Source: Bemisia tabaci (lineage: Eukaryota > Arthropoda > Insecta > Hemiptera > Aleyrodidae). From it: DNA of 64,000 nucleotides. Under the pieces are notes generated by a model. It was not told where the DNA came from. It worked only from the letters and a program-made list of their open reading frames with translations, and did not search any database. Shown here in pieces: positions 35,022 through 45,235 of the stretch (positions within the stretch are counted from its first letter, which is position 1; each line of letters opens with the position of its first letter). The translations under genes and the position numbers were made by a program. Location: NCBI RefSeq assembly GCF_918797505.1, contig NC_092796.1, forward strand, positions 28,344,098 to 28,408,097, given 5' to 3'.

Positions 35022-35132
35022 CTCGCAGACCCTTTTAACTTCCCTCGTTTTTTTTCGGTTTCCTTAATTTTCCCCGAAGAGAGGCATACTATGAGCGGAG
35101 CGTAGTAAGGAGGTAGGATGCGGGGGACTTAC

Positions 35133-35348
35133 TTTTTCTCTTTTGGCGTGTTTTTTGAGGTTAGATTTGCCGTTGATGAGGACGTTGTCTCCGATGAAGG
35201 TGACGCTGCACCTGGTGACTTCCTCGCAAGCGAAGGCGTCCGACTCGTTTTCGTTGTCGTTCTCGATCTCGTTGTCCGTCGACGACTCCTCGCTGCTGGC
35301 CCGCCGCCGTCCCAGGTAGATGATCCCCGTCTCGTGAGGGCCGCCCAA
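35133..35348 (-). CDS. Phostensin/taperin-like protein, upstream exon
   Basis: The 216-nt exon encodes exactly 72 residues in phase 0 at both borders. On the minus strand GATGTTGCAG precedes it and GTAAGTCC follows it. It opens with GGPHETGIIYLGRRR. An acidic, Ser-rich stretch (SSEESSTDNEIENDNENES) follows, then CSVTFIGDNVLINGKSNLKK, and it ends in the basic HAKREK. Joined to the next exon, the basic end falls directly before RIQF, which is where RVxF motifs usually have lysines and arginines. The peptide is therefore the region just N-terminal to the PP1-docking site. The long open frame over the exon continues into flanking intron on both sides and must be cut at the splice sites. Further 5' exons were not found in the window. 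Confidence 0.75.
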
Positions 35349-35452
35349 CTGCAACATCACAAAATCACACTTCGTTAGATTTCTCGTCCAAAGATAGGGG
35401 AAAACATATTCTATTGGATTAGGAACCTTCGGTGTTGCTAAAAAGAGCTGAA

Positions 35453-35790
35453 GATGCAAAAAAAAAATGAATGAAAAATGAAAAAAGGGGAAAAGGGAAG
35501 GAAGGGGTAGAGGGGTAAAGGGGGAAACGGGGAAACGGGGGGAAGGGGGCAAAGGGGGAAAGGGGGAAAAGGGGGAATAAGGGGAAGGAGGGGAATATAA
35601 ATGTAAAAAAATGATGGAAAAATGAAAAAATAAAAGACATTTAAGAAATGGAGAAAAATGGAAACAATGAAAAAATGAAAGAAAAATAAATCTCGAAACA
35701 AAATGAAAAAAAAAAAAAAAAAATGAAAAATGAAAGAAAAATGAAAAACGGAAAAAAATGAAAGAAAAAATGACCCTATAAACCGTACCA
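35453..35790 (+). repeat. Purine-rich tract with G-runs next to an exon
   Basis: The plus strand is A/G only for long stretches. From about 35485 to 35595 there are more than ten runs of three to six G separated by A-rich spacers (GGGGGAAACGGGGAAACGGG type), a strong G-quadruplex pattern. It lies about 100 bases upstream of the exon at 35133-35348 on the template side. The long minus-strand open frames here are composition artefacts. Confidence 0.7.
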
Positions 35791-35859
35791 TAAACTTTCA
35801 TTTAATAATTGATCAGGAACTTAAAATGTTGCGATTAAACCACAATTTCTATTGTTCTT

Positions 35860-36370
35860 TTCACAGCCCATTCCCTGATTTTTACGAGCTCATTTCCTGA
35901 TCAGAAAGCAACATTTTCTCCCACTTCTCCGGATTTGCTTGCGAGAAACCATACAATTCTCCAGAGTTTCAAATATTCATATCGATTGTTATCATGTTTC
36001 AGCCGATTTTTGGTGCACAGTCTTTTCAATTCTGAAAAGATTTCTGATGTTTACATTGGGTATCCGCTTGATGAAATCTTTTCTAGTATTGTTTATGATC
36101 CACAGTTGTCAGATTAAACGATAAAATGTGAATAATACTTTACATCGGTTTAAATGGGGAAAAGTGCTGATTTCCCAGCACAACGTGGCAAATATAGTAT
36201 GATCTGAGACTCAGATATGTCATTCAAAAGGTTAATAATGGCGGCTCAGGAACAATAACCTACACTCCAAGCGGTAGAGGAAGAGATTCCAGGTTTCCAA
36301 AACAGATTCCCTGATTTTCCTGATTTCCCTGAAAATTTTCATTTCCTTCCGAGCCCCGGTTATTTCCGGA
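35860..36370 (+). repeat. Dispersed repeat W, copy 1
   Basis: Blocks such as GAGCTCATTTCCTGAT, TTTCAGCCGATTTTTGGTG, GGTTAATAATGGCG and GGTAGAGGAAGAGATTCC recur in the same order at 62460-62870. Both are diverged and lack clear inverted ends. It could be a fragment of a larger element. Confidence 0.5.
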
Positions 36371-36663
36371 TTCGGACACCATTGATTAAACACCCGAAGC
36401 GGACGTTAGGAGCTCAAAAAACTGCAAAAGCAGAGGGTACGGGTGAAAAAACTAGTTCCGGACTACGGCATTAAATTCGCTTGAAGAGTTCGATTTCGGA
36501 CTACGTAAGTCGGATCTCCAGCTACGGGCGCGCGGGTGGAGGCGTCGTAATTAGGCGCTTAATTCATCTCCGATTTCCTTGCGGGCAATTAAACAGCTCG
36601 AAAAAGAAGACAAAATCGAGGCTCTCGACTTTCGCCGCGGGACCAGCGGTGCGTGACCGGAGC
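36371..36663. other. CpG-rich stretch, no exon called
   Basis: 36470-36660 is richer in CG than its surroundings. It could be regulatory, but I see no start codon with a convincing donor. Confidence 0.3.
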
Positions 36664-37162
36664 GGCACACGGTGGAACGAGTCGATGGTGGAAGTCGGAC
36701 AAAATGTGGAGACTTTAAACGCATATAACTCCGTTTATACAAAACTTTGAGGTTCTAAAAGTGGTTCCATTGGTTTTCTCGTGAAATTTTCTTCTTACAG
36801 CCCCCCTTGAAATTTAAAATCAGGGTTGCCACAGAATTTAGCAAATGAAATTCCCTGACATTTCCCTGACACATTTTGGTGAAATTCCCTGACAATTGAA
36901 GATGTGACGGATGGTTAAGAAGGCATAATTGAAAATAGTTTTCAAGCAAAATTTCTTGTTCAAAATCTCAAACCCATTCTAGAATGCGAATGGAGGTGAT
37001 TTGACGAATTTTTCCCTGACATTTTCGTCATTTTTCCGGACATTCCTCAGTTTTCCCTGACAGTGGCAACCCTGTAAAATTTGACGAAATAAACATCAAC
37101 ATTTGCGGTTTTAGTCAAAAATTTCATGTCCGACCTTTCTAGTCGACTCAATCCACTGTGCG
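36664..37162. mobile_element. Family H element split by family D
   Basis: The left end CACACGGTGGAACGAGTCGA and right end CGACTCAATCCACTGTGCG are family H. D (36821-37074) interrupts the TTTAAAAT stretch, and TAAAAT is repeated on both sides of it. After the element a C-run lies at about 37216-37234. Confidence 0.72.
36821..37074. mobile_element. Family D element nested in H, TAAAAT duplication
   Basis: The ends CAGGGTTGCCACAG and CAGTGGCAACCCTG are inverted, with a perfect 6-bp duplication. It is the shortest copy at 254 bp, missing part of the CCCTGA runs. Confidence 0.75.
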
Positions 37163-37300
37163 ACACCCGAGGTGTTGGCTGTTGGCGTTGGTCGTTGCGG
37201 AGTCTGCGGACAACCCCCCCCCCCCCCCCCCCCCCGGGAGAGAGTCCATTCTCGAGGAGAATCGGCGACATCCATCAGATTAACGCCGGATTACCATCTC

Positions 37301-37996
37301 TGCCGTGCTCAGGACAAACGACGTATGAGCCATTACACGCTGCCAAACTTCCCCGATTAACTAAGAATTTTCAGAGAGACTTGTGAATAATTTCCGTCTC
37401 AATCTCAGTCTACGGCGAGTGTAATCGCACTTTGATCGTTAGTGTCTGAAAATTGAGAATTTGCAGGTGTCTGATAGTTGAAGAATTTCGTGTGTAAGGG
37501 GAAGAATGTGAACACGAGGATAGCATTCAGTGGCGCGGCGTGCTTTGTGATATATAGATTGATCTGCCATTTGAACCTGCTGGAAAGGATCGATAAACAG
37601 GTGTTCGCAACAGAACACCTTAATGATCGATTATTTACCATAGCTTCGAGTGGAAAAATACCGATAATCACTCACGCCTCTCCACTAATATGACAAAATA
37701 ACCTAACCTGCTAAAATACTTGTGTTTAAATCGGAAATGCCGCTGGATGACGTAACAAGGCGGCACATTTTCTCACTTTTAAGCCTATTTTTTTACTATT
37801 TCCCGCACATCAGAAAAAGATTATGATAATTACTGCAAACTCAGCTCATAAAGCACTCTCAGATGAGGCGCTAAAATTTTTGTGAGCTGATTCTCCGTTG
37901 CAAGGAAAAAGATTCATAATTTTCCTGAGAAATAAACATTTACCCGAGGAAATTTGGCAACATTCGAACGTTCATACGAGGTTTTGCCGCACGCCC
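37301..37996. mobile_element. Family B element split by family A
   Basis: The left end CTGCCGTGCTCAGGAC and the right part GAGGAAATTTGGCAACATTC are family B. Family A (37528-37686) and about 200 bases of other sequence lie between. The right terminus is decayed (GGTTTTGCCGCACG). Confidence 0.5.
37528..37686. mobile_element. Family A MITE nested in B
   Basis: The left end CAGTGGCGCGGCGTG and a mutated right end, CACGCCTCTCCACT, flank a core reading GTGTTCGCAACAGAACACC. Confidence 0.66.
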
Positions 37997-39243
37997 GCGA
38001 GGCTAACCGAGCTTCCCTGGCCCAAGGCTATAAAGAGGATGCAGAACAATGATATACTTAAAAATCACTATCGCCGAAACCACGCTCAATTGCCTCGAGA
38101 TCCTATCCCGAGTATCCACGCCACGCGCTTTTTGTTGTGTCTACGGTGCTTTGACACGAACACTCTTTCACCGAACAATGAGACTGACTTTCGGTTGCTT
38201 CCATTTCCATTTCTATCTTTAGGTACTGAGAATTTAAAAAAAATGAAGCTGGCGCGGCGTTTTGCGTGCTAATAACTGGCCTCTCACATGGAAAAAAAAT
38301 GAAAGGAAGTGGCCACATTTTCTTCTCGATAGCATTAACCAGAATCAGTCCGAAACTAAAAACGTTGCGTAACTTCCTCTCGCATGTTCTATTCATTCAC
38401 ACGGAAACTAAACAACACAACGCGATGAAACTTTCAGTGAATTTCTTCTTGATCGTGATGAATACATTCACAAACTTTCAAGAATGCTCGTTGGATTTCT
38501 GGTACAAAAACACAAGACGAGATGCAATTAGGCAACAAACGGTGTATCCAGGTACATTTCTGATTCAATCGGTCCATTTGTACCTATCTACGTCACAAGT
38601 CACGACTTTTCCTTCCTTTCAACAGATTTCTAGCTCCTCCTAACACACTTTGCTTTTATCTCTCCTCGCTGTTGATTACTACAGCGCCTGAATGCAACTA
38701 TTTCAGCTCCAGGGCTGTCCGCATTGCATACGCAGAAAATTGTAGGCGCACAAGTTTCTTTTTTGTTGCATTCACATTGACCCGCGATAAAATGTGCTGT
38801 TTTGAAGCGAGGAAATGAATCAAAGTAGAGGTGACGCTGAAATACATCGTCACGGGGTGTCTACCTCTTCAAAATAAAATTAAAATTTACGAAAAAGAAG
38901 AGATGAAATCCAAGAAATTTCTATGACAAATCGTACACCTATACCTCCAGAAAGCTTCAACTTGTATGCAAGAGGTATCCAATTTTCAAAATGCTCCTAT
39001 TTTCAGAGCCTCCTTCCGCAGTAACTGTTCCCCCACCCCAACCCTTTCTACCTCTTGTCAACTGGGCTTGCGACTGGACTCAAATTTCAAAATGCCCTGA
39101 CCTTTCTGAAAAAACCCCGGACCAATTCGTCGCTTCCCTCACGAAAGAACGTACCTAACTATATTTCAATGGTGCCAAATTTTCCCTCGCATATTAAATT
39201 TTAATCAGAGGCAAAAGACCCTCCACTGGCCTCTAGGCGACAG
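37997..39243. other. Stretch with one doubtful small frame, otherwise nothing
   Basis: Apart from the 38425-38643 frame I see no exon, RNA gene or element. Confidence 0.35.
38425..38643 (+). CDS. Small open frame with signal-peptide-like N-terminus (doubtful)
   Basis: The frame gives 72 residues. The first 21 look like a secretion signal: MKLS, then a hydrophobic NFFLIVM core, ending near a Cys. The rest has aromatic and basic residues and a Ser-rich end, with no family I recognise. The ATG sits in ACGCG-ATG-AAA, an acceptable insect context. A CAG/GTACAT site at about codon 43 could be a splice donor, in which case the frame continues elsewhere. No repeat covers it. It may be chance: AT-rich DNA often yields such frames. 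Confidence 0.2.
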   Translation: MKLSVNFFLIVMNTFTNFQECSLDFWYKNTRRDAIRQQTVYPGTFLIQSVHLYLSTSQVTTFPSFQQISSSS

Positions 39244-39505
39244 GTGGAAGCTTTTACTTTCGGGGATTCAACACTTCCTTATGGACAATTATAAGGGAGC
39301 AACAGTCATCACTCTGTTTTCGGCTGTTGACCTACTTACATGGTGAATGATGAGCTTCGGGTGACGTCATGAGCCGAACAAGTTTCCCAAACTTCGACTT
39401 GTTTTGGCTTGTTTGCAAAACGAAACTGCCAATACGTTGTTAAACATCAACCATGTAGGTAAGTCAACAGTTAATTGTTGAAGTCCCGAAAGAAAAAGCT
39501 TCCAC
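39244..39505. mobile_element. Family U inverted-repeat element
   Basis: GTGGAAGCTTTTACTTTCGG at the left pairs with CCGAAAGAAAAAGCTTCCAC at the right. TGTTGACCTACTTACATGG pairs with CCATGTAGGTAAGTCAACA. About 260 bp, single copy here, non-coding. Confidence 0.6.
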
Positions 39506-40342
39506 AATTATTGTAGAAGCTTTTTCTCGGCTAATAAAGCCGAGATTCGAGAAGAGGGTCTCTTGTCTCTGATTTTTACCAGGAAAATCTTGAGAATTCC
39601 CTACTGAGAGTTTCGCTGATTTTTCTTCTGATCTCAAGCAAAAATCAGAAAAAAATTTGATAACAATTGCACGTGTACATGCCTGTGAAAAATTGAATCG
39701 ACGGAGTCAATTATGCAACCTTCCTTCGTCTGGAAAACGACGGATTTGGTTCTCGTTTTTCTCAATATTTGTCGGTACTTCATTTCTTAAAACAAAATCC
39801 ACAATCTAGCAACCACTGATCGATATGCTCCGTTGCCAAAACGGACAAATGCCTTAATTCCCAACAAATTGGTGCTTCCAGATTTATCCTAACCGTCATC
39901 ACCCTGATCAATTCTGATCGCCCTTCCCTCGGAAGATTCCTGAACCTGCGCGTCTACATCCACAACATTCATCTCCACTCGACACAGGTGGAATCGTACG
40001 ACACATCGAAATAGAAAGTGGAACCTCTTACTTTTCATTAAAGCTGCGCCACTTGGATCGTAAATACGAGTTAGGAAAAAAAAACCGCTGAAATTGGTCG
40101 GCGCGAAGTCCGCTAATGACTTGAGCCTGAGCCGGGCTCCAAGTCGAGAGTAACACTTAAGCCGACGAGTCGAGAGTTTTACCATTCATGAATTCATTAC
40201 GCGCCATGTTGCCAGATCCCCGTTCGACTTTAATTATACGCAGCATCTGCCGGGAAGTAGGCCGATTTTCCGCGCCGCAACAGCCGGCTCTCGCCGTGAA
40301 ATCGGACCTTTGGTGTAGAATCCCCGAATCCACTTGTCCATA

Positions 40343-41037
40343 CTCCCGTGCTAAGTAAGAACGCCGTATGAGCCTTCAGACGTTGCCAAATTTCCTTCGA
40401 TAAAAATCAAATTTACTGGAAAAATTGTAAATATTTTCCCCCAAAATTTTCGGACAATTTTGTACGTTTAATCTAAAATATCTGAAAATTTCTAAGAAAA
40501 ATGTGCATGAGTGGTCGCCAAGAAATACACTGCCGTGCTAAGGAAGAACGCCGTATGAGCCTTCAGACGTTGCCAAATTTCCTTCGATAAAAATCAAATT
40601 TACTGGAAAAATTGTAAATATTTTCCCCCAAAATTTTCAGACAATTTTGTACGAAATTCAATCTAAAATATCTGAAAATTTCAAAGAAAAATGTGCATGA
40701 ATGTCGCCAAAAATACACGTTTCATCAAGGGAAATTTGGCAACTCTCGAATGCTCATACGGCGTTCTTCCTAGAAGTTTCCAGCACTCCCGTGCTGGGGT
40801 AAAACGCCATATGAACATTCGAGAGTTGCCACATTGCCCCGGATAAAACACTTTTTTATGAGGAAAATTATGCGGGTTTTTCCTTGACATTTTCAGACGT
40901 CTTAGATAGAATTGCGGACGAAATTTTCTGAAAAAGTTGAAGGAGGATATTTACAATTTGCCAGTAAATTAGGTTTTTATTGAAGGAAATTTGGCAACGT
41001 CTGAGGGCTGGTACGGCGTTTTTCCTTAGCACGGTAG
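40343..41037 (+). repeat. Cluster of three family B units in direct order
   Basis: Unit 1 (40343-40529) has the left end and middle but is cut short where unit 2 begins. Unit 2 (40530-40770) repeats unit 1 with very few changes and lacks its last bases. Unit 3 (40784-41037) starts CTCCCGTGCTGGGG and ends CCTTAGCACGGTAG. Units 1 and 2 are so alike that a local duplication is more likely than two insertions. Confidence 0.68.
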
Positions 41038-41053
41038 CGTGGTAAGATAAAAC

Positions 41054-41160
41054 GCCGCACAGTGAAACGAGCTCACTGGAAGGAGACGGACACGAATTTG
41101 TTGGCTAAAATTTCAAATGTTGATGTTTACATACTTACAAATTCAATTTCAAGCGCGCGT
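41054..41160. mobile_element. Family H left fragment
   Basis: GCACAGTGAAACGAGCTCAC and the following CAAATGTTGATGTTTAC match family H. The right half is lost. Confidence 0.5.
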
Positions 41161-41399
41161 TCGCTGAGATGAAATCTTACGGCTAAACACAATCGAGAAC
41201 TACTTTTGAACTTCTTTGCTTCATATTTTCGAAATGACAAGCTGTCGAGGGTTTCCGGTTTTCGTCCTCGACTTCTCTTCAGCGTGACGCTCGGCCAATT
41301 AGTGTGCGCCTCGTAACTGAACATTGAGAGGTGCGCAGAATTTACCCCGAATAACATTGATTAGTGAATTCAGGAATGCAGAGATTATGTCACCTTCTC

Positions 41400-41793
41400 T
41401 TTGAATATTTTTGGAATCGATTTAGATCTAATTATAAATAAAATTCTCTGAAAAATTCGGAACGAAATATTTACGAATTTCCCTAAAAATTCGCATTTTA
41501 TTGAAGGGAATTTTGCAACGTCTGGAGGCTCCACGGCGTCTACTGCCGTGCTACGGAAGAATGCCGTATGCGCCTTTAGACGTTGCCAAATTCCTTTGAT
41601 AAAATACGAATTTCCTGGTAATCTTATGAGTATTTTTCCTCAAATTTTTCAGATAATTTTGCTCGAATTCTATCGAACAGTCCTGAAAATCTTGAGGGAA
41701 AATATTCATAACTTTCCTCAAAACGGTACATTTTATCCAAGGAAATTTGGCATCTCTGGAATGTACATACGGCCGTTTTCCTGGGTACGGCAG
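41400..41793. mobile_element. Family B inserted at the end of another family B
   Basis: 41400-41542 is the right half of one copy, broken inside its terminal CGGCGT. At 41543 a complete copy starts (CTGCCGTGCTACGGAAG) and ends at 41793 (GGGTACGGCAG). Confidence 0.6.
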
Positions 41794-42792
41794 AACACTT
41801 ACAGAGTCTCGATAGACGATCAAGTGCCCATCCAAATGAGAGGGAGTCGGGAGCCATCAGCCATCAGACCTGAAATCGTTATACTTCGCGTTATTTGCAA
41901 ATGAAAACTTGGCGGAGATGTTCCGTCTGGCAAAAATGAGGAATGGTGGTACTCCATTTGATCGAAATTAGACGACCCTCCCGATTTTGATCAAAACATA
42001 ATAATGCATGGTAAGCAACAGCCATCAAATTAACGGTGTCTACTAAAACAGGCTGGCCAAAAATACTTTTATAGTACAACTTGCAACACATTGCACTTTA
42101 CTTTCAAGAAATGAAGAGAAAAAATTCCGAGAATTACCAACAGAGGGAATGTATCACTTTCATGTGGCACAGATTGAGGTTTTAATGGTTGAACGCAAAC
42201 CGCCGATAAGCAAAAAATAACGAATACATTCAAATGCCAATTTTTTTATCTTCAGTGTTTTGGCAGTGACATATCAGCTGTCATTTGACGACCGGGAAAA
42301 AGGATCCACTTTTTTGGAGGAAACAATTAAGGGGCCTCTTTTTTGGAAGATCGGTTAGCTGAATTCACGAGTTAGGTTTAATCCATACAAAGTGTGGTTC
42401 TCTTCGACAAAACAAATTCCACCCTTGAGTAATCCGACGCCCTGGGTTCTTTTTTGTGATGCAATCTAATCCTTATTCTGAATAGCTGAAACAAACTATG
42501 TCAACCTGCGAGTTATGAACAAAAAAACTGATTTATTTCGACTAAGTTGATTTTTTCCCCGCAGAAAGAAACTACAGAAGAATCCTGCAGCTCTTCAAGA
42601 TCAGTGTTGGGTCACAGTATGTCAAGAAATGTTCTTAAATTCTATATCAGCGACGACTTAAAATGATTAAGCCCCTCCAATACTATAAAACTAAAATAAA
42701 ACCATAGTTCTTTCTGCCCTTATCTCACCTGTTCTAGAAGTGCTCATGAAGTGTTTTTTTTAAAGTTTTTTCGAACTATTTTTGAAAGTAAA
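41794..42792. other. Stretch with a family E fragment only
   Basis: 42036-42080 matches the left end of family E (GGTGTCTACTAAAACAGGC). The rest shows no recognised exon or element. Confidence 0.4.
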
Positions 42793-43043
42793 CAGGGTGC
42801 CTACTTTTTTCATGTGGGGAAGTCCTGATGAAATCCAGATTTTTCCTGATGTTTGACTGCTAAATCCTGATTTTTGGCCGAGAAACAGTAACTTCACAAA
42901 AATTGCTCGATAAAAAAATTCGATCTGACGGCCAACTTTTTTTAACGACCAATTTTTCCTCAAACCCTGATGAAATCGGGATTAAATCCTGATTGACCTC
43001 AAATCCTCATAGAATGGGGAAAATTCTGATGCTAGACACCCTG
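42793..43043. mobile_element. Family E-related element
   Basis: The ends CAGGGTGCCTACTTTTTTC and GCTAGACACCCTG are inverted and match family E termini. The interior differs and is built of AATCCTGATTTTT words, so this is a separate subfamily sharing the ends. Confidence 0.6.
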
Positions 43044-43391
43044 GTGAAGACTTGGCGTTTGAATTCTAATTATGAAATCTAATTATTTGGAGCTGATTTG
43101 TAAGAGATTCAACCATCGAAACAAGATGGCGTGACACGTGTAACAGGGCCATTGAGATCAGATTCGAAACTGCGCCTCAAAGAGAAATTTAGAGCATCCG
43201 TCGAAAATTTATGCGGCTGTAACCCTCTCGGCCCCGGTCATAAATTTTATGACCTCTCGTCGATCTGAGCGGATTCATCTTTCACCTCTCACTTGCGCGC
43301 CATTCGAGGTTCGGCTCGTGCCGGGCACTCGCGAAGTCGGCCAATCACCCGCTCAGTTTTTCAGCTCTTCGGCAGGTTGCCCGGAACTATC
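43044..43391. other. Stretch without recognised features
   Basis: The right part is GC-richer, but no exon is supported. Confidence 0.3.
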
Positions 43392-43907
43392 CTGCCGTGC
43401 TAAGGAAGAACGCCGTGTGAAAATTCGAGAGTTGCCAAATTTCCCTAGATAAAACAAGTGAAAAACGTGTGTGAGAAAAAGGTCCTCATCCTCCGGAGGA
43501 AAATTGCCGGAATAATCAACTTCGTGCGAAAACGATCGTGGGAAGCGCCTGCAAAACCGGATGGATACTTCAAGCATCGCGCCGTCTCCCCGATTTTTAG
43601 TCTCGCTCTCGGCTCTTGACTCGCGAAGTGCGCCAAGTTCCAAGGTGCGCACGCTATTTTTGCCGAAGGAAAAACGCCTTTTGAACATTCGAGAGTTGCC
43701 AAATTTCCCTTGATAAAACATGTATTTTTGGCAACATTCAAGCATATTTTCCTTGAAATTTTCAGATATTTTAGATTAAATTGCGTACAAAATCGTCTGA
43801 AAATTTTGGAAAATAATATTCGCAATTTTCCCAGTAAATTCGGCTTTTATCGCAGGAAACTTGGCAACGTCTGACGGCTCATACGGCGTTCTTCCTTAGC
43901 ACGGCAG
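43392..43907. mobile_element. Composite of two family B ends around a shared segment
   Basis: 43392-43455 is a family B left end (CTGCCGTGCTAAGGAAG). 43455-43664 is the reverse complement of the segment at 34018-34213. 43665-43907 is a whole family B copy (TGCCGAAGGAAAAACGCC to TTAGCACGGCAG). Family B ends now bracket the entire 516 bp, so it could have moved as one unit. Confidence 0.62.
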
Positions 43908-44112
43908 TGAAGTGGAGATACGTGGATCCACACTTTAGTTTTTGATATCCTAAATAATTCCGGAGTTTTGCGGGTATTCCATTAGTCTTACGCGGTATGG
44001 TCCATTTCCGTGTTCCTCATCCGACCAAATACCGGCAGATTCCCTCATCTGGCCCACCCCCGATTCCTTCCGACATGACGCGGTCGAATATTCCCGGGCT
44101 CGCGGCCCCGTA

Positions 44113-44352
44113 CGACGCACAGTGGATCGAGTCAGTAGGAGAGGTCGGACCAAAGTTGGAAACTTTAAAAGCTCATAAATTCGTTCATACAAAACTTTGA
44201 GATTCTAAAAGTGGGTCCATTGATTTCCTCGTAAAATTTTCTTCCAGGAACTACCCTTAGAATTTAAAATGTGGCGAAATAAACATCAAAATTTGAAGTT
44301 TTATTAAAAATGTCATGTCCGACCTCTCAGATTGAAACAATCCACTGTGCGG
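44113..44352. mobile_element. Family H element, intact
   Basis: The ends CGACGCACAGTGGATCGAG and CAATCCACTGTGCGG are inverted. The interior is uninterrupted (AAACTTTAAAAGCTCATAAA, TAAAATGTGGCGAAATAAAC). Confidence 0.72.
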
Positions 44353-44443
44353 CGGCGCCGGGGGCCGCTCCGACGTTTGTCGTGACAACACAACACAACA
44401 CAACACATCGGACGAAACAACAGTCATGATGACGATGACGATT

Positions 44444-44697
44444 ACCGACGTGCTAAGGAAGAACGGCGTATGAACATTCGAGAGTTGCCAAATTTCCTTC
44501 GATAAAACGTTTATTTTTCAGGAAAATTATGAACATTTTTCCTTGAAATTTTCAGGAGTTTCAGATCAAATTACAAACAAAATTATCTGAGAAATTGGTA
44601 GGCAAATATTCACAAATTTTCCTGAAGATTAGTGATTTGCCAGGAGAAATTTGGCAACGCCTGAAGGATCATACGGCGTTCTTCCTTAGCACGGCAG
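44444..44697. mobile_element. Family B MITE, intact
   Basis: The ends ACCGACGTGCTAAGGAAG and CCTTAGCACGGCAG are inverted. GAACATTCGAGAGTTGCC follows the left end and GGCAACGCCTGAAGGATC precedes the right. Confidence 0.7.
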
Positions 44698-44753
44698 GTT
44701 ACACGACACAAAGCAGCGACAGCGCATCGTTTGTTGCCGCTTGTGGAGCGCGC

Positions 44754-45235
44754 CGCACAGTGGAGCGAATCATCAGGAGAGATGACGTATGACGTTAACC
44801 ACTACAAAGCCAATTTTGAAGTATCTTACGTCACATTTTACATTTAGAATGTTGGTTTTCGCGGATGATTTTATGAGCGAACCAATGAAACCGTTTTTCA
44901 ACTCCTTCGATTCGTATCAACGAAGATATGGACTGAGTTTAACACAGGGTTGCCACAGAATTTGGAAAATGAAATTCCTGACATTTCCTGATTTCCCTGA
45001 CCTATTTTGGTAAAATTTCGTGAGATCTGAGGATCTGACAGAAGGTTGAGAGGACATAATCGGAAACAGTTTTCATGCAAAATTTGTGGTTCGAAACCTC
45101 AAACCCATTCTAGAAAGCAAACAAAGGTGATTTAACACATTTTCCCTGACATTTTCGTCGTTTTCCTTGACTTTTTAAATTCCCTGACATTTCCGGTTTT
45201 CTCGGTATTCCCTGACTGTGGCAACCCTGTTAATA
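44754..45235. mobile_element. Decayed family H with family D inserted
   Basis: GCACAGTGGAGCGAATCATC and TTTTACATTTAGAATG are family H. D occupies 44945-45229 (CAGGGTTGCCACAG to GTGGCAACCCTG) with TTAACA before and TTAATA after. The H right end is gone. Confidence 0.6.

Larger units (their letters stand above)
16481..35132 (-). other. 18.65-kb intron of the phostensin/taperin-like gene
   Basis: The intron runs from the GTAAGT donor just below 35133 to the GCAG acceptor just above 16480 on the minus strand. It is almost wholly made of nested non-autonomous elements, simple repeats and their remnants, listed individually. No further exon of this gene was recognised in it. The reading frame joins without one (phase 0 to phase 0). 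Confidence 0.6.

Noticed and set aside
35349..35801. N-terminal extension of the minus-strand frame over exon 35133-35348
   Set aside because: The extension is Phe/Ser/Pro-rich translation of the purine tract. A proper acceptor (TTGCAG) sits exactly where the conserved-looking peptide begins.
40032..40185. Possible minus-strand first exon ending at a good GTAAGA donor, near a GC-rich patch
   Set aside because: The donor phase (1) does not match the phase-0 start of the exon at 35348, and the in-phase frame has stops. It could only be non-coding, and nothing else supports it.
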